Source: Paramacrobiotus metropolitanus (lineage: Eukaryota > Tardigrada > Eutardigrada > Parachela > Macrobiotidae). Taken from it: a stretch of DNA of 64,000 nt. Made by a program: the position numbers and the translations under genes. How positions within the stretch are numbered: position 1 is the first letter of the stretch; every line of letters starts with the position of its first letter. Shown piece after piece: positions 34,238 through 44,690 of the stretch. The stretch lies in assembly GCF_019649055.1 (NCBI RefSeq), contig NW_026570365.1, positions 124,001-188,000 of the forward strand, in the 5' to 3' direction. The notes beneath the pieces were generated by a model that was not told where the DNA came from, made no database searches, and was given only the letters and a program-made list of their open reading frames with translations.

Positions 34238-34962
34238 TTAATTACACTTAATATAATTGCCCGAACTCCACACCGATTTGTCCGCGCTGTCGTAAATAAC
34301 CAGATTACGGTCATCCTGAAAAACTAGTCGACGCCCTGTGCCTGCTGTCTGACTATTCCACACGGCTTGGTTGGAAATATCGTAGATAACCAGATTCCCG
34401 TCTGTCTGGAACAAGGCCCGATCACCGCGGCCGGCAGTGTTGCTGTTCCACTTCGGGCGATCGCTGCCGTCATAGATGACCAAGTTGCCATCTGATTGGA
34501 AAATTAGCCGTCCCGCTCCCCCACAGAGCTGCACCCGGCACTCGAAGTTGGTCGGAATGTTGTCGCCACGGGTAAAAGCACAGAGCGCATCCGACCAGCT
34601 TGAAATATACGAAAGGTCACATATATTGCCGCCATGAGCAGACACGTTTAAGTTCACATCAATGATCCGAAGGAAGATCAAAGGTCACCACGACTACCTG
34701 CTAACTTAACATCAATCATTAGTGTTTAAGTGTGAACACTCACTTACCATATATTAATGCTTACCAATATTTGTTAGCATTTGTATTTATTTATCAAATT
34801 CTGTTTTTATTAGTAATAGTTTATTATTTAGCATTTTTTCATTGAAATTAGTTTATATCTGGCCCTATTGCGAAGCTGTCGGATAAACTAGGAAATCTTA
34901 CCGGCCATCTGGCATATAATCAGCCATTGCACCACCAATGAAAACAACAATTTGTCCCGCAT
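34238..34962 (-). CDS. Secreted bulb-type (GNA-like) lectin, two-exon model with unresolved junction
   Basis: Exon 34238 to about 34684 encodes a B-lectin domain with three mannose-site motifs of the QxDxNLVIY form (FQSDGNLVIYD, FQTDGNLVIYD, FQDDRNLVIYD) each followed by a WNS or WSS strand; the protein ends in KCN. Such domains bind mannose-type glycans and are found in plants, bacteria, fungi and some animals. Exon 34902-34962 encodes a classic signal peptide (MRDKLLFSLVVQWLIICQMA) ending in a GGTAAG donor, with a TATA box about 175 bp upstream. The best acceptor (TTAGCAG before 34697) puts the lectin one base out of frame at 34680-34687, so either there is another splice site, a sequence error, or a frameshift in a recent pseudogene. 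Confidence 0.7.
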
Positions 34963-35134
34963 TGTCAGTTTAAACAGAAACAGTATTGTTCGTCGATCGA
35001 AGGGAAGCCCTCTAACAACTGCGTAAGGCCACCACTTTGTAGCCGACCGTACGTAAACAGCGTGCTCTACTGAGAAACTTTGCTTGCATCCAGCCTGACA
35101 AGTGTGCACTGACTTTCATATTTTCCCACAACCA

Positions 35135-35142
35135 TTTATATA
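35135..35142 (-). promoter_or_regulatory. TATA box of the lectin gene
   Basis: TATATAAA on the minus strand, overlapping the octamer TACTCGTA just upstream (GGTACTCGTATATAAATGG). It lies 173-180 bp upstream of the signal-peptide ATG. Confidence 0.5.
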
Positions 35143-36095
35143 CGAGTACCTTTTGCAACATTAATCTTTATAGCACATCACAGATACTCAGAAAATTACC
35201 AATCCCTACACATATCAGGCTAATTCATCTAGACATGTGCGACACATAACATTATACCTACAATATGAATACTACATTATTACTTAATATATTATGCTTT
35301 ACACAGTGCAAACACACGTATGCTGTAGAAGGTGAACGTATGGCACTGCCATACTGTAGTGTCGTACAACTCAGGTTTTACAAACCGATAACAGTATACC
35401 GGCAGCGGGCGTGATGAAACATGCTACCATTGCTGTGCAGTTCTCATGCAAATGACGTCTTATTTGCAGAACACACATCATATATTCCTGTAATTTTCCT
35501 GCTGCAACATGCTTCGTTCATGTAAAGTGTTCTCGTAAACCGGGATTTACAAATCCCGGTTCGACCCATCAGCCGATAATTATCGGCTGGTGGGTCGAAC
35601 AAGTTACTGTACCTTAAGTTCTTGACAGAATAGTTTCGTTAAAAAATTCTGAATAAGAAGACTTCCCGGTCTACAATTTTTGTCGGAGGAACAGTTCACT
35701 GACAGCGAGTACTGTGCAGCATCAGTTACAATTACAATGCACAGGCGGAGTGTACAATACCCCCGCCCGTGTTGGTCAGGCATACATGTTTACAACATAC
35801 ATAAATAATTAAGCATTAACATTTGACCGCCTTTAATTTATTTTTTTTAATACTCATGCATACAACTGGTTGTACGAATATGAAGGAAATGCTCAGTATA
35901 TGAACCTGGAATACAAAGAGATGGAAGGACTGGCCTGAAGTTCAACCACAACTGGGTCCTTGTGCTTGTTAAGCAAGTCTCACGATAAATGTAACCCTTT
36001 TATTCGGATTAGATGTTGTACATGTGCTGTTCAATCTGTATAAGTTTACATTACATGCATATGTAGGCTAATGTAGCAATATCACTACAATATTA
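35143..36095. other. No gene; paired palindromes
   Basis: Two overlapping palindromes lie at 35538-35561 (AACCGGGATT-TACA-AATCCCGGTT) and 35559-35600 (GTTCGACCCATCAGCCGATA and its inverse, one mismatch). No coding sequence is seen. Confidence 0.6.
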
Positions 36096-36659
36096 CCAGG
36101 AAAATGCACGATACATGTATGATCAGACATAAGTACAAAGTACAAATATAACATGCTCACAAGTCCATTCTAAGCAGTTAAACTTGCTTATTCTTTGAAC
36201 CAGTGCACACCAGGTTAGCGATAGAAGTATATGAAAGCCCGTGTTCAAAGTGATCGAAACATGCGACAAGTCGAAGTGCAACACAAAAGAGCTTTTATAT
36301 TGTCTTTTCTCAGTTCCAAAAGCGAAACAAGAATATATTCAATAGTTTCTTCTACGTGTGTGTGTTTTCTGCCTGCGTGACCTTTCTTTGTTTTCCTTTA
36401 TGTTTCGCTTTCTGCTCTTTAAGCGCAATTGTCTAAACAACTTTGGGATTGTTGGGACTCTGTCTGTATTTTTGTCATGTCTCCGTGGCGTGTTTCGGAA
36501 TGCTAATGACGAAGTTACGGGATAAGGAAATGAAGACTAATAACGGAGATATCGAATAAAGAAGTGATCTCCCATTTCCGTAACAGACAGACAACGGACA
36601 TGCAGACAGACGGTTTTCTACTTTTGTTGAATTAAAGGACCTCCGCTGCGCTCCGGTCG
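36096..36659 (-). mobile_element. HINE-like element F, short version
   Basis: On the minus strand it starts CGACCGGAGCGCAGCGGAGG after a host T and ends GTGCATTTTCCTGG before a host T, fitting the CTRR end of the family. It also shares a CAGACAGAC tract and ACTTTTGTTGAATTAAAGG-like sequence next to its start. I do not see the inverted copy of the 5' end inside the 3' end, so assignment of the 3' end is less certain. Confidence 0.55.
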
Positions 36660-36744
36660 ACTATTCCACATACCGGAAGTAAATGTTTACCGCACTACCG
36701 GAAACAACACCGATCACACGCTTCCGTAAATTAGGCAAAATGAA

Positions 36745-36865
36745 TCTTACCAAAGTTACCCAAAGTTACCCATACAGGATAAATTCCAAAGTTACAAAGT
36801 ATATCCAAAGTTACCCATACAAAGTATACAAAGTATATCCAAAATTACCCATACAGGATAAATTT
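36745..36865. repeat. Short tandem repeat of AAAGTTACCCATACA-like units
   Basis: Units AAAGTTACCCATAC, ACAAAGTATATCC and AGGATAAATT are shuffled and repeated several times. The open frame across it is an artefact. Confidence 0.7.
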
Positions 36866-37789
36866 TCCAAAACATTATGCGCTTTGAATGTCTTCAGGAC
36901 TACTATATAGTTACAGAATTTTTACAAATGCTCCTAATGCGCAGCGGGTGTACCCAGAACTTCTTTCAAGCACACAGAAGTGACACAACACTGTTGCCGT
37001 GAGTAGCACCCAGCCAGATCTAGGCAACAATATGCACTGTCCCACCCCATTGACGGTTTGCTACGTAACAGCATACCGAAACACAAAAAATAGCCATTAA
37101 AATAATTACTATTTACTACAGCAGTACATGAAATAAAATCAAATAGAAGCGCTGCGTGAAGAAAGATACGATGTGTGGAGTCAAGGCATGCGCCCATCTG
37201 CGTCGCCGCTTACTACATAATATGCAAGCTACGTAGACTACCGTCGTTAGCTGCGTCGGTCAGGACTGGGAAAGGCTAGATTGTTCTGAGGATCACCTAA
37301 AGAAGATGACGATATCACGCTCTAGTGCTATTGGGAATGGCTTTTTTCAAAAATTTGTTTGCCGCTTCTCACTGGTTTCGCGCGAGTTAATCCTTTATGT
37401 TATTCACGGTTATATATTGTAATGCCGCAATGGGGAAGCGCACGGCAACATCCAATGCCACTTTATGTCAGCTAGTTTCGGAACGAAAGGGCAAAAGTCT
37501 GTTACGACTTCCGAGTATGTGGTGCGCCGATACTGGATGCATTTATTCATAATTTGACAATATTTATTTTAAACCCTTGGAAAAGTTACTGCGACTGGGA
37601 CCAAGAAATTTCCTTCCTCTTTTTAACCGGATTTCTCCCGTGTTTTGGCCGTACCCGTATTACAGTGACTTATCGAAGAACGTTATCTATACTACGACCA
37701 TAGAACGGCCTTGAATTACAGCAGTAACATGTTGAAATAGTAGATGATATAACTGACAACAGTCTGGAAGACGTGGCGATTATACTTTA
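36866..37789. other. No gene seen
   Basis: No coding sequence that I can support. Open frames up to 87 codons have no recognisable content. Confidence 0.45.
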
Positions 37790-38640
37790 TAACTAACGGA
37801 TAAGAACATGAGCTGGCTGAGAAACTGACCAAGTGACCATCGTGTCAGCCATGGGTGTCACTCTGACGTCTCTACCATCAAAAAGGATACGTACTGTTGA
37901 CGTTAACCAGTAAATAGATAGCATTAAAAAGCTGATTATCATCAACATTAAGCGGCGACACGAGAATAAACTGCACAAACGGAAACCACCCATCACCACT
38001 GCTAGCGCTTCTACATTTAGCACCAATCGCTTTTTCCTCGACCACCATCATGGCACTGTGGACAGCTGGAAACCCAGTCCACGTCATGGCCATCCTTGCA
38101 TAAGAACAGCATATTGAGTTCGTGATCTTTCATGTTGTAGCCTAAAAATCGATACCATTGAAATATTGCGTTATTTTAATGCGCACGTTCTTTTGACATT
38201 TGCATTATCATTCTTCCTGTAAGTCTGAAAACGTTGTAAAAATAAGTGAATAAAACCGATTTACAAAACACTTTATCAAACTTAATCACGGACATGGTAC
38301 GATAAAAATTCGACAGAAAGAAATCAATCGTAAAAAAAACTCGATTTTGGGTACGGCTATCTCAAAATTATGCGAACGCTCACAAATTTGGATTAAATCA
38401 AACTGGAAATTCTTCAGTAAAGAAAGTGTGGGAAAAGTTAAATTCTTTTCAAGGAAATAGACCGGACATAGAAGAAAGTGCTTTTACATACCTCTAGAGC
38501 GTAGCCCGCTTCCGCAGTACATGAGGCCTTGTCTACAGCTTTCCGCTTCGATGAGGGTCACTACAGATGCCAGGACAAAGAACGCAGCGAAAATTTGCAT
38601 TTTTCTTTTTGTCGAAAAAGATAAAACACAATAGTGCTGT
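37790..38640. repeat. Inverted segmental duplicate of 56160-57000
   Basis: Reverse-complement similarity covers the whole Cys-rich peptide gene, both exons, and about 200 bp downstream (shared GACGCCGCTGA/TCGCCGCTTAA landmark). This copy holds the intact gene and the other copy the broken one. Confidence 0.75.
38017..38600 (-). CDS. Small secreted six-cysteine peptide, two exons
   Basis: Exon 1 (38492-38600) encodes a signal peptide (MQIFAAFFVLASVVTLIEA) and the first two Cys; exon 2 (38017-38141) encodes four more and a TAA stop. The intron has a GTATGT donor and TTTTTAG acceptor and is phase 1; the phases close exactly to a 77-aa protein. The mature peptide has six Cys (C-x6-C-x21-C-x11-C-x2-C-x10-C), including CKDGHDVDW and CPQC, ending on Cys. 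This is the layout of secreted disulfide-rich peptides such as antimicrobial or protease-inhibitor types, but I do not recognise the family. A TATA box lies about 125 bp upstream. The paralog at 56196-56828 keeps the exon structure but is broken. Confidence 0.72.
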
Positions 38641-38722
38641 TTAAACGGACTGTTTATTCACCTTCACACAATACAGCAGAGTAGACTGAAAAGCACAATA
38701 TCCTTCATTACGAATTTCTGCA

Positions 38723-38729
38723 CTATATA
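38723..38729 (-). promoter_or_regulatory. TATA box of the six-cysteine peptide gene
   Basis: TATATAG on the minus strand, 123-129 bp upstream of the ATG at 38600, similar in spacing to the TATA boxes of ADA and family copy 1. Confidence 0.45.
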
Positions 38730-38911
38730 TTGTCTGTCTGCGACAGAAATGAGAAATTCAAAGTTGGCTACAGTCTGCATTTAGCTACAGGCTAAATGTT
38801 GCCTGTGGATCAATAGCGCTTAGGTGCTTTATTATTATTTATACATGCCAGATCAACAATACGATACGTCGAATCGAAAAACCTTCGGTGAAATAAGATG
38901 TACAAGAAACA

Positions 38912-38970
38912 GCCTCGGCTTCGCCTCCGCGTTTCTTGTGGTCCATGGCCATTTTATTTGAATTTGAATG
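38912..38970. repeat. Flanking direct repeat of the minisatellite (left)
   Basis: CTCGGCTTCGCCTCCGCGTT followed by TCTTG-GGTC matches 40167-40225 beyond the other side of the array (CTCGGCTTCGCTTTCGCGTT), so the array sits between copies of the same flank. Confidence 0.65.
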
Positions 38971-39183
38971 AATATTTATTAGATTACATCAGTCTATTCG
39001 TCGAAACATGATCGGTACATGCAATAGGACAAACACGAATTTTCTATGAAAATCAGTTCATGATTCTCTCAACCTTGAAAGCATTCCCTTTCGCTGTACA
39101 TACAGATAATTTTACGATATCCCCCACCCGAAAAGAAAGCCGAAATATCAGTCTATAAGGTGTGAAATTCGAAACAGTGATAG

Positions 39184-40560
39184 TGCACTGGATCACTAGT
39201 TCGGTAACTCATCACTTCACTGGCTCTTTTCACTGGACGTTGGTGTGTGCCCAGTGGTGTATGTCCGGTCAGTATTGGTGGCTCGATTACTTGCTTAGCT
39301 AACCGGTTCCGTTCGCCGGACAGTAGTGGTAGCTCGGTCACCCGCTCACCTAACGGGCTTTGTACACTGGACAGCAGTGTTAGCTCGATTACATGCTCAG
39401 CTAACGGACTTTGTACACTGGACAGTAGTGACAGCTCGGTCACCGCTCACCTCCCGGGCTTTCTGCGCCGGACAGCAGTGGTAGCTCGATCACCCGCTCA
39501 CCTAACGGGCTTTGTACACTGGACAGCAGTGTTAGCTCGATTACATGCTCAACTAACGGACTTTGTACACTGGACAGTAGTGACAGCTCGGTCACCCGCT
39601 CACCTCCCGGGCTTTCTGCGCCGGACAGCAGTGGTAGCTCGATCACCCGCTCACCTAACGGGCTTTGTACACTGGACAGTAGTGAGAGCTCGGTCACCCG
39701 CTCACCTCCCGGGCTTTCTGCGCCGGACAGCAGTGGTAGCTCGATCACCCGCTCACCTAACGGGCTTTGTACACTGGACAGCAGTGTTAGCTCGATTACA
39801 TGCTCAACTAACGGACTTTGTACACTGGACAGTAGTGACAGCTCGGTCACCCGCTCACCTCCCGGGCTTTCTGCGCCGGACAGCAGTGGTAGCTCGATCA
39901 CCCGCTCACCTAACGGGCTTTGTACACTGGACAGTAGTGAGAGCTCGGTCACCCGCTCACCTCCCGGGCTTTCTGCGCCGGACAGCAGTGGTAGCTCGAT
40001 CACCCGCTCACCTAACGGGCTTTGTACACTGGACAACAGTGTTAGCTCGATTACATGCTCAACTAACGGACTTTGTACACTGACAGTAGTGACAGCTCGG
40101 TCACTCGTATCACCTCCGGGGCTCTGTGCACGGGCAGTAGTGGTAGCTCGTTCACTCATTTCATCTCGGCTTCGCTTTCGCGTTTCTTGAGGTCTACGAC
40201 TGGGCTGTTCGAATTTTTATTTTAATCGTTTTTATTCGTATCTTTTGGCTCTGTCAACCGGATCGTAGTGGTGGACTGGTGGGGTTTTCTGCGCCGGACA
40301 GTAGTGGTTGCTCGGTCACCCGCTCTTCCGGGATCTGTGCACGGACAGTAGTGGCAGCTCAGCACTCCTTCACCGAACGGGCTTTTTGCGCCGGACAGCA
40401 TTGGCAGCCCGGTCACCCGCTCTCCTACCGGGCTCTGTGCACCGGACAGTAGTGGTAACTCGGTCACTCGTTCCCTAACGGGCTTTTTACACTGAAAAGT
40501 AGTGACAGCTCGGTCACTCGGCATCTGACAGTAATGACAGCTCGGTCAGCCGCTCACATA
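39184..40560. repeat. 51-bp minisatellite with 255-bp higher-order repeat
   Basis: The unit GGACAG(C/T)AGTG-n-AGCTCG(A/G)T-n-CTCA-C-n-GGGCTTTGTACAC is 51 bp long. In the regular core (39369-40080) three unit types are ordered so that one (with TTACATGCTCAACTAACGGA) recurs at 39521, 39776 and 40031, exactly 255 bp or five units apart. Because 51 is a multiple of 3, long frames stay open on both strands (39247-40083 plus, 39440-40159 minus), but one-base losses near 39446 and 40081 break register, so I treat the array as non-coding. Beyond 40090 units are degenerate. Confidence 0.9.
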
Positions 40561-43500
40561 GCTATCCATAGTGGCAGTTCGGCCACTCACTGGCTTAGCG
40601 GGTTATTTTAACTAGAATGTAGTGGTATTTCGGTCAACTAACGGGCTTGTGCACTGAACAGTGGCGGTAGTTCTGTCTATCGCTGCTTGGCCGGCACTTG
40701 TTTAGAAATTTTCCTCGATGACAACGTTGGATATGTAGTCGTTCTTGTCGCAATAACGCCAACGGTCTGCTAATTAAATTGATTCTGATATTTTAATTAG
40801 TGGAAAATACTTTCATTTTTTAACTATATTTTATACGTGGTTTGGCACGTGGCACCTTTTTGGTTTACGTGGCAACATTACCTGGTTAAAAATACCACGA
40901 TGATAATTATTATTATAATAATTTAGTTACATTTGGTGAAGGCAGTCAAAACTCTTCCGCTGTGGCGCTCGAAGCGGGAGAGGTTTCAAAAGAAATGAAT
41001 ACTATCTGGCCGGGTTTTCGACTACGGGCTTTCAGAATATAATATTGGTTTTGGTCAGTCTTTTCTGGTTTGCCGGCTCTGGTGTATCCCATTCGTGGCA
41101 ATATAGATCTGAATCTTGATAACGGCAGGTTTGGAATTGCATTTAAAACTTGATTAATTGTTACCTGACACTTTACGCCGCTTTTCACGAGCGTACAACC
41201 CCGGCACCCAATTCTGCAAACTACTTTATGGGAAAGTAAGGTTATGATATTATAACAGAAGGTCAGAAATCGTGCTAGAAAGCAGGCTGAAATAAATACA
41301 ACTATAACCTAATACCGCTTTGTACGCGTTACAAACCCGATCGAAGATGTACGATACAGAAAAAAAATTCTACACTAGAGAAAACGATAAATGGAAGTTT
41401 TCAAAAATCCCGCTAGAAACTGGGTAAAAGTTGCATATGAGCATGGCTACGCATCATGCATGTCTTACACATATTATTATGCATGTAAAAGCTTTTTGTA
41501 TGCATGTATAAGCCCTTTATATGTCTGCGCTAGCACAAGTACAACCGTGATTCCGCACCATTTTAACTTACGGTACCGTCGGTACCAAAGCTTTTTTATG
41601 ATACAAGAGTAGATGCAGCGACCGGTCTATTGTACAAATACGCATTTTATTCCCAGGTCGTTTGCTTGTAGTACCTTGCTTTCGAAACGCGCACGGCGCT
41701 TCACAAAATAGCTAAATACGCATAAAACTCATGTTTTAAAATAAATTTTCGCAGATATTGTTACGCATCTGTTGAGAATTTAGAAATTAAGAAACACGTC
41801 AAGCTGCTGATGAAAATTTTCATTACCAGGAATGCACAGACGAGAGTCTCCACAAAAAAAAGCCCGAAAAGAAACGCATCACACACCAGCGAAGTTATCC
41901 GAAAATGTATGGCAGTAAGTTTGGAATAGAATTTAAAGAAAAAAGAATTACAGAAGTTTGGAATAGAAGAACTTGAAGGACTACTCCTCAAACAGCGCAC
42001 TGAACGACCAGCCGAGAGAATTACAAATGAGGTGCCTAATTCCGAGGTTTTGTTACTGATGCAGTTTTGTTCTTGGGATGCACAGCTCGTCCTAATAATA
42101 AATAAATATACAAGTAAAAAATTTGATTTTTTGTTATAATTATGACTAGTGGTAATGCAAACGTAGTAACGAGATTCATGCTTGCTTATCCAGGGTGGTG
42201 CAAGGAGGCAAAGGGTTTTTGTAAAAGGTGGTTTAGTTTCCTTCGCCACTAAGAATTACACTTCCATGGAGGTCATTCAGCTGCTTCACCAGAATAAATT
42301 ATTTACATAAACAGCTTACGTTATGCTTATGATGTTCGAAAATCCATAGCATAAATTGGGATTGCATTATTGGTACTCGTATGGATAAAATATTTTGCTT
42401 ATGGTCAGTTGTTTATTTTATTCATAAAAGCTGAATAATACATAGCTGAAACAAATTTATTAGAGCAAAATGTTGTCGAAGTCAAATGACAACTGCATAA
42501 CGCCTTTAAGTGTACAATATTAACCGGTTAACTGCACCAGTACAACATGGATCGCGTCAATCAGGTGTTGTCTTTACTGTGTTTTGTTGCCACATGGTTC
42601 CACGCATCTGGTAGAAGCCGACTTAGATAGAAAAGCGAAAGCTCTACTACTTCTACTTATTTACTGTCCAAGCCGGTGAATGAATTCCATTTCCGTACCA
42701 GTTTTTCTCTAGGCTTTAACCCGTTCATTGATTTCGCGGCATTAGCTCAACATTGTAAACAATATACGGAATCCAGTAGCCCTTATTGCTCATATTACGA
42801 GAAATCTGTGGATTTTTCGTATTCCACCTCGAGTGCTCTGTTTATAGCACATATGTACTATGTAGCCGGCAAAATTGTTAACATGTTCACGGTTCACGGG
42901 GTTAGCATATTTGCCGAGCGAAAATGCTCACAAAAGAAATCACGCATGTTATGTGTGGGTTTTCCCTGCAATTTAGCCGTATTAAAGTTTTATGCCAATC
43001 TTCTCTGATCGTTAATAAGTTCCCAGCAGTTGAAAAGGTTGGCTTACACGTAAATTCGTAAAGGACGGCTCACCCTGATTGGAAAGCAAAATGTTGCGGG
43101 CTTACTAAATTATTGATCTTCGTTTTTGCCGATTTATTTCTTGATATTTTGAGTCAAAATTCTGTTTGGCAAGAGCAAAATGGACTTTTTGTAGTCAGAT
43201 GCCTCCAATCTGAAACCATAGAATAATATGCATTCACATACAGGTGACGCCGCATCCGGTAGAAAACATCCCTGTCCGGCTGACGCTTTGGTATAACACG
43301 TAATAAGAGATACTGTATGTTACTGAATTATATCTATATGTACATATGGACATATGTACATATAATCTGTAGTATAACTATTAGTTCACTTTGCGAGCAG
43401 AACAGACTCGACGTTGATTTACTGCGTATCCATCACTGCCAAGATTCCATTTATCAACGGACATATTATTTTCAATGCAACCAGTCATGCAGCTTAAAAA

Positions 43501-44205
43501 TTAGAGATAAAATGAATGGAAAAAGTAAGAGAAAAACCTCCATTATCCGCAAAAAATGACAAAACGCGCTAACCTTATAGCTCATCAGGCTCGCGCTCTA
43601 TGCCAATACATTTTTTTCTACTGATAACTAAACCCTTTCTGCCAATAAAATAACAAAAAAAATTATATTAATATTTAGTACGAAGAAAAAGTGGCTTGAC
43701 ATTGCATTTTGGGAGCTGGGACAAAGGAAATTTTCACTCGATTTTGATTCACGCAATTTTTGACAAACAGCTTTACATATTCTAACATAGGTACGTTACC
43801 TTTCTTAGCTTTTATTGCGCCATTTCCGAAAAATTTATTCCGTATCCACATACCGGTATACGTGTTTCGGGTTATTGGACGACAGAAAAAGGATTTACAC
43901 AGATGCGCCCAGAATAGATCACCACGCATTTACAGTACGAGTCGTACAAGTTCAAATGGATATAAAAATCACACCAGATTGTATTTTAGTAGAGCTCAAG
44001 TTCTTCTCTTAACTTTTTTTAATTTGCCATCTGCTTTGTATATGTATCATATTGAAAATTTTTATTGTAGGAAATAATTACTAAATAAATACGTCCAAGG
44101 TAACTGAATTGTTGTATATTCGCTTCGTTGCAATTGTTTTTTTGGAGTTTGATACTAGAACTTCAGCTGTAACACTGAATAAACTGTGGTAGCAGTTAGA
44201 TTTTT
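40561..44205. other. No supported gene over 3.6 kb
   Basis: At 41000-41125 is a repeat shared with 6230-6350; on the minus strand it reads GRSRKP/ARSRKP-like in both but in different frames and may be an old exon remnant. A 162-codon minus frame (41761-42249), with hydrophobic parts, and a 110-codon plus frame (42676-43008) have no recognisable content; neither is called. Confidence 0.4.
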
Positions 44206-44207
44206 GA

Positions 44208-44690
44208 CAGTACACTAAGCGAGCGGTTTCCCTCTACATACACCTGTAGAATGGGGTTCGCAAAATTAAATAAAATCGAAATTTGAACGAAGAGTCAACA
44301 ATTGTTCTGCAGGCAATGTATTTCGAAGAAACGAGTTATCAATTTTGCGCAATTTGGCATGTTGACTTTTAACCGTGCATTAATTAGCCGTTTCCGGTTA
44401 CTTATGCCACTGAAATGCAGTTCGCAAAATTATTTATAACTCTGGCTTGGACGAGGAGTCAACAGCTTACTGCAGGCGATGTGTTTCAAAGAAACGAATT
44501 ATAAATTTGTGCAATTTGGCATCTTGACTTTTAACAGTGCATTAAGTGAGTTTTTCTGGTTACTTATGTCCTTGAAATGCGGTTCGCAGAATTAATTATA
44601 GCTTTGGCTTCGACGCGGAGTTAACAATCTTTCTGCAGGCGATGTACGTATTTCAAAGAAACGAGTGAACAGTTTTATGCATTGATTTGC
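44208..44690. repeat. 163-bp tandem repeat, about three copies
   Basis: GGTTCGCAAAATTA recurs at 44255, 44419 and 44581, and each unit contains GAGTCAACA-n-CTGCAGGC-ATGT-TTTC-AAGAAACGA. The copies differ by roughly 10-20% by eye. Confidence 0.85.

Noticed and set aside
39247-40159. Long open frames on both strands (278 and 239 codons) rich in SPLGERV or HLPGFLRR-like repeats
   Set aside because: They arise because the 51-bp repeat unit is divisible by three; single-base losses break register and both strands are equally open.
41761-42249. 162-codon minus frame with hydrophobic segments
   Set aside because: No motif, paralog, TATA box or splice signal supports it; frames of this length can occur by chance in 64 kb of AT-rich sequence searched in six frames.
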